Assembly: GCA_032622095.1 (NCBI GenBank)
Contig: CP136066.1
Span: forward strand, 202,950,978-203,014,977
Origin: Siphonodentalium dalli
Lineage: Eukaryota; Mollusca; Scaphopoda; Gadilida; Siphonodentaliidae
Direction: 5' to 3'
DNA: 64,000 nucleotides
Part shown: piece after piece, positions 10,739 through 22,863 of the stretch
Position numbering within the stretch: position 1 is the stretch's first letter
How the letters are laid out: each line of letters starts with the position of its first letter
Made by a program: the position numbers and the translations under genes
The notes under the pieces: model-generated
Databases searched by the model: none
Told to the model about the DNA's origin: nothing
The model's input: only the letters and a program-made list of their open reading frames with translations

Positions 10739-10830
10739 GTCAACTGCAATGGCGGATCGAACCCGGTGTTCCATAATATTTAGGCTAAATATTATGGAAC
10801 GCCGGGTTCGCTCCGGTCTTTGCAGTTGAC
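10739..10830. repeat. Hairpin at the centre of the foldback
   Basis: GTCAACTGCAATGGCGGATC and its near complement form arms of about 44 bp around a GGC loop. It may be the true centre of the foldback or a nested MITE. The central region also holds a C run (10718-10732). Confidence 0.6.
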
Positions 10831-12247
10831 ATTGTTCATTTTTGCAGTTGGAATTAAGTTTACAATAAAGAGCGTCTAATATAAATTTCAAGCGAGCGCT
10901 CATAATAAAGAGCCAGAGACGTGGCGACAGGGGGTGTGTTGGGGGAGGTGTCTCACCTCCAACTTTGGTCAAAATTTTCAACAGTGTTGGAAATTTTATA
11001 CCTGCCAAAACACTAGTTGGAAATTTCACACCAAAAATAGGTTGAAAATGTTCTTGTAGTTTGATTTTCAAACGATTTATTGGAGGAATTAATTGTTTTG
11101 GACCAATATTTGCATATTTTCCTATATTTGGTCAAAATATTTGAATGAAATGGTCATCAGTTGGAAATTTTTCAACCTCGGGGGGGGGGGGGGGGGCGAC
11201 AGGTTGGAAATTTCCAACACTTGGAAAGCTTGTGTCCTGCATGGTCCCTCCCCGTGGCCAGTCTAAAACTGCTAGTTAATTTAAGAAACAATATTGTCAT
11301 ACCTTTGGTCAACATTGTCATTGGAATTGTCATCAGTTGGAAATTTTCCAACCTAAGTGGGGGTGTCAGGTTTGAAAATTCCAACTCTAGGAAGGCTTGA
11401 GGCTAGTCTAGATGCTAGGATTTTGCGATTTTCTTGTTCAGATTAAAAAAAATTCGCACACCGGGCCGAACCATGGTCGGCCCTGTGTGTTATTGTCCCT
11501 CCCCCGTGGCCAATACAAAAATGCTAATTAGTTTAACAAAACAATATTTTACTACATTTGATCAAACTTGTGGACTGAAAAATGGTCATCAGTTGAATTT
11601 ACCAACCTGAGGGGGAGTATGAGGTTTTAAATTTCCAACACTATATATAAAGCTTCAGTTGAGGCCAGTCTAGATGCTAGGATTTCCGATTTTCTTGTAT
11701 AGTTTTCAAAGTTTTCCCACACCGGGCCGAACAACAATGGTCAGCCCGATGTGTCCTGGTCTCGTGTCCGTGGCCGTGTGCATTTGTCTGGAGTTAGACC
11801 ACTAGATGTTAGGATTTATTAAATTTTTCAGGTTAAAATATCTGAATATTCTCATACCGGGAATTAATATAGAAGCATGGTTTATGAATATATAGGATAT
11901 TAGGCCTGGAATTGTGCAACACTTGTGTTTGGTCTGATTCTGATTCAAGGTGGGGGGTGCAGTTGGAAATTCCCATGGTGGACACACCCCAACGGAGACC
12001 CTCTATACGCTACGTCCCTGTAAAGAGCAGTATATATGTAAGTCAGCATTGTAACGGACACAAGTTGAGCGTTTTTGGAATTTGCAATGTACTGGTCATT
12101 AGCCCTTTCTATACTGAATTGATTCTCGCATTCAGTTATAAACGTATACATTGGAATGGTATATTATTCATTTGGAGAGCAGAAGACCGAAAGAAAAACA
12201 GATACTACAAGAGGAGAATATGATTCATATTCATTTGTGGGAAATGT

Positions 12248-12295
12248 TCAGATAATAAGTTCAACAAAACCACCCATGTTGAACTTATTATCTGA
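12248..12295. repeat. Perfect 19-bp-arm hairpin
   Basis: TCAGATAATAAGTTCAACA and its exact complement are separated by 10 bases. It is too short to classify. Confidence 0.7.
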
Positions 12296-12299
12296 TCAT

Positions 12300-13451
12300 T
12301 TCCTAAGTGAGCATTATGTCTCAGAAAGACGCATCGAAGTCATAAAAAATACATAATAATTAGAACACGATGGAGACATTGAACTGCATGGATCAAAACA
12401 TTCCTGATATGGTAGAAATAAAGAGCCTTTGTTTCACTTTTGTGGGAAAAATAGAAATGAAAATTGCCGTGACCACTGGTGCATGACAATATAATTATTT
12501 TTCAGAGCATATGAAACCGGTAAATAAATATTTCGTGTTGATTATACCTCCTTCCAAATTACGCAAACATAATTTGGAAGATCGGATGAGCTATGTCCGT
12601 TATACACGCCGTGATCATATTCCAAGTTTGAAACCTAGTTAGTTCAAATATAAGTATAATAATAAAATGACATATATATTTATATAAATATGTCATCTAG
12701 AAAACCGTATTAATTATATCCCACGCACGTATACTGCTGTACAAAACACGACAAATAGTGAATATTGCCAACCCGATCATGCTGTTTATAAATTCCGCTT
12801 TGATTCACGATAATACACACCATTGCCTTCCAACACAGAAGAACACAGAGGTAGTAAAAGAAGATATGAAGGCATACGCTCGTCCACTTAATAAGTTTCC
12901 CAAAATTAACGTCATGCATTTTGATATTCAGTTGTGTGTGGCGCATCATGAAGTTAAATTTCTCGGTACGTTTACAGCGAATTCAATCTCAGAATTCCTG
13001 CCAAACGCAATCAAAGTGCCGCATCAATCAAGTTCGCCGCTAGATCTGTTGGCTGTGTTTACAGACCGTACTTTCTATACTGATTTATATATAAAGGAAT
13101 GCTTTCTGTATTAATTGAGTAATCTGCCCAACGCCCTTTGGAATATATTTGATAAATTACGCTTCTCGCATATCTGTCAGAATATACGTGTTTTGTTTCT
13201 TATATTTTTCGAGCGGACCATTCCACTCGACCATTCCATAGCTATATGTTGTCAATTCACACATATTCTCTCAATTCTTGGCAATTCGCTTCTTTGAATG
13301 CGATGTATGCATGGTGTTCAGTATATGTTGTCAGTTCAACCGAATAACACATTGAAATGTACTTAAAATCATATCAAGCTTGAAAATTTGTCTCAATTTC
13401 GCCCATGTGATGCGAAGAAAGAATTGAAATTGAATTGTCTGGCGCTTGAAC
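12300..13451. other. No gene seen
   Basis: AT-rich sequence with small hairpins at 12551-12580 (CTTCCAAATT arms) and 12668-12695 (TGACATATATAT-like arms). The 118-codon open frame at 12758-13114 has no recognisable domain and is not called. Confidence 0.4.
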
Positions 13452-16400
13452 AGAGTTCATTTTGCCGGTCCCTTCACACCAGTAACCGCATCGTAGTTGA
13501 ATCGTTTCCGGTTGAAGGCTGGGTAGGATGGTCGGAATGCATTTTCCGGTAACTTCACCCTAGTAACCGCATCGTAGTTGAATCGTTTCCGGTTGAAGGC
13601 CAGGTATGGTGGCCGGAGTGCATTTTGCCGGTCCCTTCACCCTAGTAACCGCATGATAGTTGAATAGTTGCCGGCTAAGGCCGGGTATGGTGGCCGGAAT
13701 GCATTTTGCCGGTCCCTTCACTCTAGTAACCGCATCGCAGTTGAATCGTTTCCGGCTGAAGTCCAGGTATAGGGTGGCCGGAGTGCACTTTTGCCGGTCC
13801 CTTCCCTCTAGTAACCGCATCGTAGTTGAATCGTTTCCGACTGAAGGCCAGGTAGGGTGGCCGGAGTGCATTTTGCCGGTACCTTCACTCTAGTAACCGC
13901 ATCGTAGTTGAAACGTTTCCGGCTGAAGGCCAGGTATAGGGTGGCCGGTGTGCATTTTGCCGGTCCCTTCACCCTAGTAAGAGCATCGTAGTTGAATCGT
14001 TTCCGGCTGAATGCCAGGTATAGGGTGGCCGGAGAGCATTTTGCCTGTCCATTCACCCTATTAACCGCATCGTAGTTGAATCGTTTCCGGCTGAAGGCCA
14101 GGTAGGGTGGCCGGAGTGCATTTTCCGGTACCTTCACCCTAGTAACCGCATCGTAGTTGAATCGTTTCCGGCTGAAGGCCAGGTATGGTGGCCGGAGTGC
14201 ATTTTGCCTGTCCCTTCACCCTAGTAACCGCATCGTAGTTGAATAATTTCCGGTTGAAGGCCAGGTAGGGTCGCCGGAGTGCATTTTTCCGGTCCCTTCA
14301 CCCTAGTAACCGCATCGTAGTTGAATCTTTTCCGACTGAAGGCCGGGTAGGGTGGCCGGACTACATTTTGCCGGTCCCTTCACCATAGTGACCACATCGT
14401 ATATAGTTGAATCGTTTCCGGCTGAAGGCCGGGTAGGGTGGCCGGAGTGCATTTTGCCGGTCCCTTCACTCTAGTAACCGCATCGTAGTTGAATCGTTTC
14501 CGACTGAAGGCCAGGTATAGGGTGGCCGGAGTGCATTTTGCCGGTCCCTCCACCCTAGTAACCGCATCGTAGTTGAATCGTTTCCGGCTGAAGGCCAGGT
14601 ATAGGGTGGCCGGAGTGCATTTTGCCGGGTCACTTCACCCTAGTAACCGCATCGTAGTTGAATCGTTTCCGGCTGAAGGCCGGGTAGGGTGGCCGGAGGC
14701 ATTATGTCGGTCCCTTCACCATAGTAACCGCATCGTAATTGAATCGTTTCCGGCTGAAGTCCGGGTAGGGTGGCCGGAGTGCATTTTGCCGGTCCCTTCA
14801 CCCTAGTAACCGCATCGTAGTTGAATCGTTTCCGGCTGAAGGCCAGGTAGGGTGGCCGGAGGCATTATGTCGGTCCCTTCACCATAGTAACCGCATCGTA
14901 ATTGAATCGTTTCCGGCTGAAGGCCGGGTAGGGTGGCCGGAGTGCATTTTGCCGGTCCCTTCACTCTAGTAACCGCATCCTAGTTGAATCGTTTCCGGCT
15001 GAAGGCCAGGTATAGGGTGGCCGGAGTGCATTTTGCCGGTTCCTTCACCCTAGTAACCGCATCGTAGTTGAATCGTTTCCGGCTGAAGGCCGGGTAGGGT
15101 GGCCGGAATGCATTTTACTGGTCCATTCACCCTAGTAACCGCATCGTACTTGAATCGTTTGCGACTAAAGGCCAGGTATGGTGGCCGGAGTGCATTTTGT
15201 CGGTCCCTTCACTCTAGTAACCACATCGTAATTGAATCGTTTCCGGCTGAAGGCCGGGTAGGATGGCCGGAGTGCATTTTGCCGGTCCCTTCACTCTAGT
15301 AACCGCATCGTAGTTGAATCGTTTGCGACTAAAGGCCAGGTAGGGTGGCCGGAGTGCATTTTGTCGGTCCATTCACTCTAGTAACCACATCGTAGTTGAA
15401 TCGTTTCCGGCTGAAGGCCGGGTAGGGTGGCCGGAGTGCATTTTGCCGGTCCCTTCACTCTTGTAACCGCATCGTATTTGAATCGTTTCCGACTGAAGGC
15501 CGGGTTGGGTGGCCGGAGTGGATTTTGTCGGTCCCTTCACACTAGTAACCGCATCGTAGTTGAATCGTTTCCGGCTGAAGGCCGGGTAGGGTGGACGGAG
15601 TGGATTTTGCCGGTCCCTTCACTCTTGTAACCGCATCGTATTTGAATCGTTTCCGACTGAAGGCCGGGTAGGGTGGCCGCAGTGGATTTTGTCGGTACCT
15701 TCCCTCTAGTAACCGCATCGTAGTTGAAACATTTCCGGCTGAAGGCCAGGTATAGGGTGGCCGGTGTGCATTTTGCCGGTCCCTTCACCCTAGTAAGAGC
15801 ATCGTAGTTGAATCGTTTCCGGTTGAATGCCAGGTATAGGGTGGCCGGAGAGCATTTTTGCCGGCCCCTTCACCCTAGTAACAGCATCGTAGTTGAATCG
15901 TTTCCGGCTGAAGGCCATGTATAGGGTGGCCGGAGTGCATTTTGCCGGTAACTTCACCCTATTAACGGCATCGTAGTTGAATCGTTTCCGGCTGAAGGCC
16001 AGGTATGGTGGCCGGAGTGCATTTTGCCAGTCCCTTCAACCTAGTAACCGCATCGTAGTTGAATCATTTCCGGTTGAAGGCCGGGTAGGGTGGCCGGAGT
16101 GCATTTTTCCGGTCCCTTCACCCTAGTAACCGCATCGTAGTTGAATCGTTTCCGGCTGAAGGCGGGTAGGGTGGCCGGAGTGCATTTTGCCAGTCCATTC
16201 ACCCCAGTAACCGCATCGTAGTTGAATCGTTTGCGACTAAAGGCCAGGTAGGGTGGCCGGAGTGCATTTTGCCGGTCCCTTCACTCTAGTAACCGCATCG
16301 TAGTTGAATCGTTTCCGGCTGAAGGCCGGGTAGGGTGGCCGGAGTGTATTTTGCCGGTACCTTCACTCTAGTAACCACATCGTAGTTGAAACATTTCCGG

Positions 16401-17690
16401 CTGAAGGCCAGGTATAGGGTGGCCGGTGTGCATTTTGCCGGTTCCTTCACCCTAGTAACCGCATCGTAGTTGAATCGTTTCCGGCTGAAGGCCGGGTAGG
16501 GTGGCCGGAGGCATTATGTCGGTCCCTTCACCATAGTAACCGCATCGTAATTGAATCGTTTCCGGCTGAAGGCCGGGTAGGGTGGCCGGAGTGCATTTTG
16601 CCGGTCCCTTCACTCTAGTAACCGCATCCTAGTTGAATCGTTTCCGGCTGAAGGCCAGGTATAGGGTGGCCGGAGTGCATTTTGCCGGTTCCTTCACCCT
16701 AGTAACCGCATCGTAGTTGAATCGTTTCCGGCTGAAGCCCGGGTAGGGTGGCCGGAATGCATTTTACTGGACCATTCACCCTAGTAACCGCATCGTACTT
16801 GAATCGTTTGCGACTAAAGGCCAGGTATGGTGGCCGGAGTGCATTTTGTCGGTCCCTTCACTCTAGTAACCACATCGTAATTGAATCGTTTCCGGCTGAA
16901 GGCCAGGTAGGATGGCCGGAGTGCATTTTGCCGGTCCCTTCACTCTAGTAACCGCATCGTAGTTGAATCGTTTGCGACTAAAGGCCAGGTAGGGTGGCCG
17001 GAGTGCATTTTGTCGGTCCATTCACTCTAGTAACCACATCGTAGTTGAATCGTTTCCGGCTGAAGGCCGGGTAGGGTGGCCGGAGTGCATTTTGCCGGTC
17101 CCTTCACTCTTGTAACCGCATCGTATTTGAATCGTTTCCGACTGAAGGCCGGGTAGGGTGGCCGGAGTGCATTTTGCCGGTACCTTCCCGCTAGTAACAG
17201 CATCGTAGTTGAATCGTTTCCGACTTAAGGTCAGGTATAGAGTGGCCGGAGTGCATTTGCCGGCCCCTTCACCCTAGTAACCGCATCGTAGTTGAATTGT
17301 TTCCTGCTGAAGGCCGGGTAGTGTGGCCGGGTGCATTTTGCCGGTCCCTTCACCCTAGTATCCGCATCGTATTTGAATCGTTTCCGACTGAAGGCCAGGT
17401 ATAGGGTGGCCTGAGTGCATTTTGCCGGTCCCTTCACCCTAGTAACCGCATCGCAGTTGAATTGTTTCCGACTGAAGGCCAGGTATAGGGTGACCGGAGT
17501 TCATTTTGCCGGTAACTTCAACCTAGTAACCGCATCGTAGTTGAATCGTTTCCGACTGAAGGCCGGGTAAGGTGGCCGGAGTGCATTTTGCCGATACCTT
17601 CACCCTAGTAACCACATCGTAGTTGAATCGTTTCCGGCTGAAGGCCGGGTAGGGTGGCCGGACTACATTTTGCCGGTCCCTTCACCCTTT
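13452..17690. repeat. Satellite array, unit about 80-84 bp, roughly 50 copies
   Basis: Each unit contains CATTTTGCCGGTCCCTTCAC, TAGTAACCGCATCGTAGTTG, AATCGTTTCCGGCTGAAGGC and CAGGTATAGGGTGGCCGGAG. Units differ mainly by presence of TATA in GGTATAGGGTGG (84 bp) or its absence (80-81 bp). Distinctive variants recur in the same order 1649 bp apart (GGAATGCATTTTACTGG at 15099 and 16748), showing higher-order duplication. The 84-bp unit is a multiple of three, which leaves incidental open frames on both strands; none is a gene. Confidence 0.95.
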
Positions 17691-17805
17691 CTATGTGTGG
17701 CCACCACGCCCACCATATGACTTCACCCTTTATTGGTGTGACCACCGCACCCACCATTTGACTTCACCCATTCTTGGTGTGACCACCAGCCCTCCATTTG
17801 ACCTC
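17690..17805. repeat. Short array abutting the satellite
   Basis: Three units of about 45-50 bp contain GTGACCACC and CCACCATTTGACTTCACCC. The first unit merges into the last satellite unit through TTCACCCTT. Confidence 0.65.
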
Positions 17806-18059
17806 GACTTCGACCAAAATGGAATCCTTTTAGTCGTTATGTCGACCATCATGGGGTGTATGTTGGTGTGGTTGGGTGTGGCTGTTGGTACAGACGTTGG
17901 CCGGAGGCAAGGCATGAGGTGTCGGTTGCTTTTTGGGTTCTATATGGGTCTTTCCGGTTTGTCGATTTGTTGGATGAACTTTTTCTTCTTGGTGGTGAGT
18001 AGCTGGTTTCGCAGTTGGAGTTCTTGGATGAGTCGGCTTCAATTCTGGAGAGTGTCTTG

Positions 18060-18293
18060 TCTCTGAGCTCCGTTATATATATATAGTCGTTGTTTCATCG
18101 TTGGTGTATTTACTGCGTCGTGGAGGTCTTTGATCGGGTTGTGTATTAATTGATGAAGTGTGATGCGGAGAGCTTTGTTCGTTACTTTTTGTAGGTTGTC
18201 GATGGAGTTCTTTGTAGCTGCTACGAGGATGACGACACCGTACTTCAAAATGCCATCTGCATGGGCAAAGGTACGCTTTAATTTACATTGCAC
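18060..18293 (-). pseudogene. Non-LTR reverse transcriptase relic (thumb region)
   Basis: The minus strand reads ILKYGVVILVAATKNSIDNL followed by QKVTNKALRITLHQL, which resembles the post-catalytic part of non-LTR RTs (a Y-G-x-V-I/V-W-like strand, then LQ-x-x-x-NKALRI). The catalytic YxDD part is absent and the frame ends soon after PTMKQRL. It is a short decayed fragment next to the satellite. Confidence 0.65.
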
Positions 18294-18299
18294 GCATTT

Positions 18300-19848
18300 C
18301 CAAAACTATTGCTATACCTTGGCGTCATTTCAGTTATGCAATTTTAGTAATTAATCTTATTCCTAAATTTGTATACAATGGCGCGTTGTTTGGCAGGCAA
18401 AATAGTCGCTTGGTTAGTGTTCATTAGCTTCAGGCCATGCAAGCAATTCTAAAATCAAAAGGCCTTAAAACTCAACTTATCGACGCCCAGCATGAGATAA
18501 GCCGTAAAATGTTAATCTGTCTATTGTTAATGTTAATCTGTCTATTGTTAATGTTATTTCTTGTGTTTGAATAATGTGTGGTATATACTGATGTTAAATT
18601 TTCGATACGATACACAAAATAGCCAGCCTGTTCTCCCGAAAATCAACACCCTATATATGGGCTTATACTAGCATTTGTTTTAGGTTCATAATCTGTTTGA
18701 ATTGCCTCATTTTGAGTCCATGACGAACTGAAAATGAGAGTGTTTTGGTGTCATTATATATCGATTCCTGACTTATTATAAGTTATTTATGGACGGAAAT
18801 AACGGATCAGTTGCAATAAGCGAGATCACTGAATCGCGGCCATATTGTATTCATCCAACCCCGTTCGGAGGTTAAAGTGCCACATGTCAATGTTCTGGAG
18901 GTGCATTCCATATATGGAACTTTTGTCTACTATGGAATTCATGAATATTCAAAATTTCCATATATGGATCGAATCATGAATATTCAAAGTATATATACAC
19001 ACACACAATGATCCGGGTTGTCTGGATCAGTCTCTATATATCCGTATATATACATTGAGTCTATGACGCCTTGTCTACAACCCTGCATTGTTGTGGCATT
19101 GCTGTAGGACCGTATACGGTCCAATATATAGTGATACTCCATGAGCCCATGAACTCGACGATTATGACATATTTCGGTCGGGTTCACAGTCTATACCGTT
19201 GCGCAATATCTTTAATATTTAGTCTATATACATCATACTGAACGCAAGTACAGATGTACCATCCATGCACGGCAAAGATCCAATGTCTTGGAATATAACT
19301 GTGCTATGTTTGGCATGTTTGCCATTTTATTTCGTTATTTCAGAATGTTTTATTAGTTAAATATCAACTTGATTGCCAAAGCCTTTCGATTTCAACAGCC
19401 GAGATGTGGAAGCCACAATTACTCTCCGCAACCGCAGCGAACAAAAATTGCTAAACTTATGTGGCGTCTGGGAACAGACTCTGTTAAAGTCATCTCAATG
19501 TTTGTACAAATCCATCTGGTAGGAAATTAGTTTGACTTTTGGATACGGTTCGATGCTAAAGATACCGTATTTATATTGCATGTCGCTCCCTGTGTTTTAT
19601 GCGTGCGTGTGATGGTAAAAAATCTCCAATCTCCTGACGTCAATGGACTGAACACATGGTGTACTATGAAAATGAATGGCCATTGTTGGTGGTGTTCTCA
19701 TTAATTGTGCAACTATTGCAGCTGATGCTATAGCTATATTCCTTATTTTTTCAGATACTTGGTGTATATTTCTGCTTGGTATATATTTACTGACTTCGTC
19801 CTTGGTTGGATACCAGGCAGCCGTTCTTACAACACGATGCAACTAATT
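18300..19848. other. No gene seen
   Basis: AT-rich DNA with small direct repeats (GTTAATCTGTCTATT twice at 18512-18550) and an inverted CCATATATGGA pair near 18909-18966. That pair motif also occurs near 51805-51850. Confidence 0.35.
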
Positions 19849-19905
19849 AACAAGCCTGCAAATGGTGTGTCTGTCATTTGCAGAATGAGGTCCCCATCTG
19901 CTTTG
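19849..19905 (+). mobile_element. Solo end of the 1249-type MITE
   Basis: ACAAGCCTGCAAATGGTGTG, then GTCTGTCATTTGCAGAATGA and GGTCCCC, match the left terminus of the hAT-like MITE at 1249. The remainder is missing. Confidence 0.7.
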
Positions 19906-20153
19906 GTCTCATCTTCTGGGAAGTATATATATATTATCAAGCAGAAGGAAAAATGCATAAACTACGTTTTCAGAATTCAGGGGAGATAAATCGGGCTATT
20001 TTCCTATAACCAAACACATGTATATAGTTGGCATCCCCTGAATACCAAAATGATGCTACGTATCCATTTCCCCCCTTTTTTTATGAATATTCCCAGTTTT
20101 GTAAAATAATTAAACCAGTAATGTTACATATAACACAGGCAAAACCACAGGTC

Positions 20154-20865
20154 CCTGGAGATAAATACTAGATATACCAATATAATTCTATAACAGTGAC
20201 AAGGTTCACAAGTCCGATTTCGGGGAAAACACACCATCTATCATATTCCAAATAGATTCTCAAATTCTTTCTTCTCAGTCACAATATATTTCATTGTTTC
20301 TTATTGGCCATGCAATTTCCTTTCTTTTGATGTATAATTCGATGGTATCATACGAACAAAAGTCGATATATCGTATCGAAAACTAGCAAAACCTATCGAC
20401 GAAAAGCGGTCGTCAGTCTCCCTGTCCGGTAAGTGGTGATTATACACGGATACCAATCACAATAGCCGAACCTGCGAATTCCCCGTACGACATGTCGACT
20501 TCGCTTAAATAGACTTCGTCAAGTTATATATCACACGAAAGAAAATTGTATGCCCTATAACATACACTGGGGCATATTTTGGCTGAGTTGACAATTTTTA
20601 GAATTATTGAATATATTAGGCGGACAGGGAGACTGACGACCCGTTTTACTCCCAAATTTCAAGTAGATATTGCAAGTTTTCGGTACGATGTCTCGACTTT
20701 CTTTTGTTTGATATTATGGAATTATACATCAAAAGAAAGGAAATTTTATGGCCAATAAGATACACTGAAATATATTGTGACTGATTTGAACGATATTGAG
20801 AATATATGAACATTGTCACTGTTATGGTATATATTGGTATATCTGCTATTTCCCCCCCCCCCAGG
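20154..20865. mobile_element. Foldback element with arms of about 250-280 bp
   Basis: Left arm 20158-20433 and right arm about 20615-20858 are inverted copies (AGATATACCAATATA near both ends, CTTTCTTTTGATGTATAATTC against GAATTATACATCAAAAGAAAG, and CGTCAGTCTCCCTGTCCG at the inner ends). The spacer holds a third, more diverged copy of part of the arm (20530-20600). Confidence 0.7.
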
Positions 20866-21655
20866 GGGCTGTGGGCTATACTGGTTGTTATGCCCCCCAG
20901 ATACTGACCCCTACAAATAGTGTAAGAATGTAACAATGTATATTATTCTTCATTGAACAATTAAAACGCTTTTTCAAATTAACAGTCATCTGGTCAGCAG
21001 ACGTTTTTGTGCGATTATTCTGTCGCGGGCGGGGATTGGGGATTCCCGGGTATACTGGGATTATCTCAGACTGTGAACCAGACACTCCCAGTCTGATGTA
21101 ACCATGTAGCATTTTGTTAAAATATTAATCTTTTTTTGTATTGGGAATAAATATATAACGATATCGGGTGGAGACTTTGCATACATGCATGTATAGCGAC
21201 CATGAGGGAGACTTGTTTGCATGGCCCTGATGTCATGGTAGCATGATGTTTCCCACTTGTATATATATTACTCAGACGCCTTCAATTTGCTGAATATTAT
21301 GCCGTGGTCCAGGTGCTACCATGGCCGAGTAACGTTATAACACTGTGGTGACTAAAGTATATATAGCTATCTTTAACACGCACGTACTGATGTGTGTACA
21401 CGGGCCAGCCATTAATGTCCTCGCCCGATCGGACAGCGTACTGCATCCACGACAACATACCTGGACAAATGATGTAACGGGGGGGGGGTCGGCATTTTTC
21501 ATTCGGATCTTTATTTAGTTATCTCGAATGAGATTGTTCAGCCTGACAAACTTGGTATCTAACCGAGTTCTGATTTTTGTCAAAATACCCTGACCATGTT
21601 TCTATCCCTGGTCGGCTAGCACGAGAGACCAGTGCGCTATACCTTTCGGCTACTG
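20866..21655. other. No gene seen
   Basis: A mixture of AT-rich sequence and short G or C runs. No recognisable coding or RNA gene. Confidence 0.35.
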
Positions 21656-21784
21656 TCTTCCTCTACCAGTTACAACAGAAATAGAAAACTGAACAGATGT
21701 GCGCCGGCCACAAGTTCTGGTCACCGAGCAACAACAAACCAAAGAACCAACCAACAGAATGACTATGGCTGGAAGGATCACGAT

Positions 21785-21930
21785 ACTACGTTTTCATATT
21801 GTTTGCAGTTGTAATGGACAAGGAACCAGTCAATTCAACAAGAGACATTAAGTGCGCGCAAATAAACAGACATGCATGAGAGTCGCATAAATAATGGCAG
21901 ACGGCAGCTAGATAGCTGCTTGTAGTCACT
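21785..21930 (+). repeat. Dispersed repeat, copy 1
   Basis: CTACGTTTTCA, GGAACCAGTC, TTCAACAAGAGAC and AAGTGCGCGCAAATAAACAG recur in inverted orientation at 28930-29065. No function is recognised. Confidence 0.7.
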
Positions 21931-22460
21931 AACCGAATCTGTTATTACAATCTGCTTTTATTTCCATGAAGTAGAAACTTACAGTTATTTCCGGATTTCG
22001 CGCATTAGACAATAGACATGTTCTTGTCCACATCGAACCTGCCAGCCTATTCGTATAGTATCGTGACCCTTTCTGCCTGGCTATATGTCCCGGATAACGT
22101 CTGAATTTTTTGCAGTGAAAGCGCATCCAGATATTCACTCCTTGCGATATATGAAGTAGAAGTCTGCATCAATACCAGTCAGGGATGAAATGGAACAACT
22201 GTTCTAATCGGATCAAGTCAAGTGAGCATTGGTAATGCTTAACCATGCAATCACAATATTGGGAGAGAGAGAGAAAGAGAGAGGGATAGAATGAAAGGAA
22301 AAATAGAGATAGTTTAGTCCCCATATCATGATTCCGTGATTAGAATAGAAGTAATATAATTCGAAAGCGTCCGCCACAAAAAGCTGGTCAACGATGGTTA
22401 TTTGTGCCGTTGTCAGCGAACAAATCAACATCACGCCAAGCAACCAACTGGCAAATCAAG

Positions 22461-22615
22461 CGACTGACTGTGTCCCGGGTGACCTCTGACTGTGTCCCGG
22501 GTGACCTCTGACTGACTGTGTCCCGGGTGACCTCTGACTGACTGTGTCCCGGGTGACCTCTGACTGACTGTGTCCCGGGTGACCTCTGACTGACTGTGTC
22601 CCGGGTGACCTCTGA
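22461..22615. repeat. 26-bp minisatellite inside one satellite unit
   Basis: Six copies of TGTCCCGGGTGACCTCTGAC, the last five with an extra TGAC, expand a segment that occurs once in neighbouring units. Confidence 0.9.
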
Positions 22616-22813
22616 ATGCTATGCAGCTATCGCGCATCCAGGTATTCGCTTCCTTGAAAGATATGAAGGAGCAGTCTGTGGTAATACCGCAGTCAGTGAT
22701 GAAATGGAACAACTGTTCTCATCGGATCAAATCAAGTGAGCATTATATAAAGGCTCAACCAATCACAATATTTTTGAACTCTTGGCATACTAAAGTCGGG
22801 TTGAGACGTTAGC

Positions 22814-22815
<2 letters not shown>

Positions 22816-22858
<43 letters not shown>
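22816..22858. repeat. (GA)n microsatellite
   Basis: An uninterrupted AG run at the GA-rich position of the satellite unit. Shorter GA runs mark the same position in other units (22264, 23175, 24465). Confidence 0.95.

Positions 22859-22863
<5 letters not shown>

Larger units (their letters stand above)
9492..12020. mobile_element. Large foldback element, arms about 1.2 kb
   Basis: The ends are inverted (CAGGGACGTGACTAG on the left; CAGGGACGTAGCGTATAG on the right reverse complemented), both followed by GGTCTCCGTTGGGG. The left half is mirrored by the right half over most of its length: CGCAAAATCCTA at 9847 and 10217 against TAGGATTTTGCG at 11410, and the GGTTGAAAATGTTC region at 11040 against GAACATTTTCAACC at 10589. 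Arms are rich in the self-complementary motif TTGGAAATTTCCAA. No coding region was found and no TSD is evident. Smaller relatives lie at 37942-38327 and 41531-41765. Confidence 0.8.

Noticed and set aside
12758-13114. 118-codon open frame
   Set aside because: It lacks an ATG start in good context, a domain or a splice-site pattern, and looks like chance in AT-rich DNA.
13560-17437. Many 60-110 codon open frames on both strands
   Set aside because: All are readings of the 80-84 bp satellite. Identical peptides recur because monomers were duplicated.
17695-18066. 123-codon plus-strand frame with hydrophobic stretch
   Set aside because: It overlaps the end of the satellite, the short array and the minus-strand RT relic, and has no recognisable motif.
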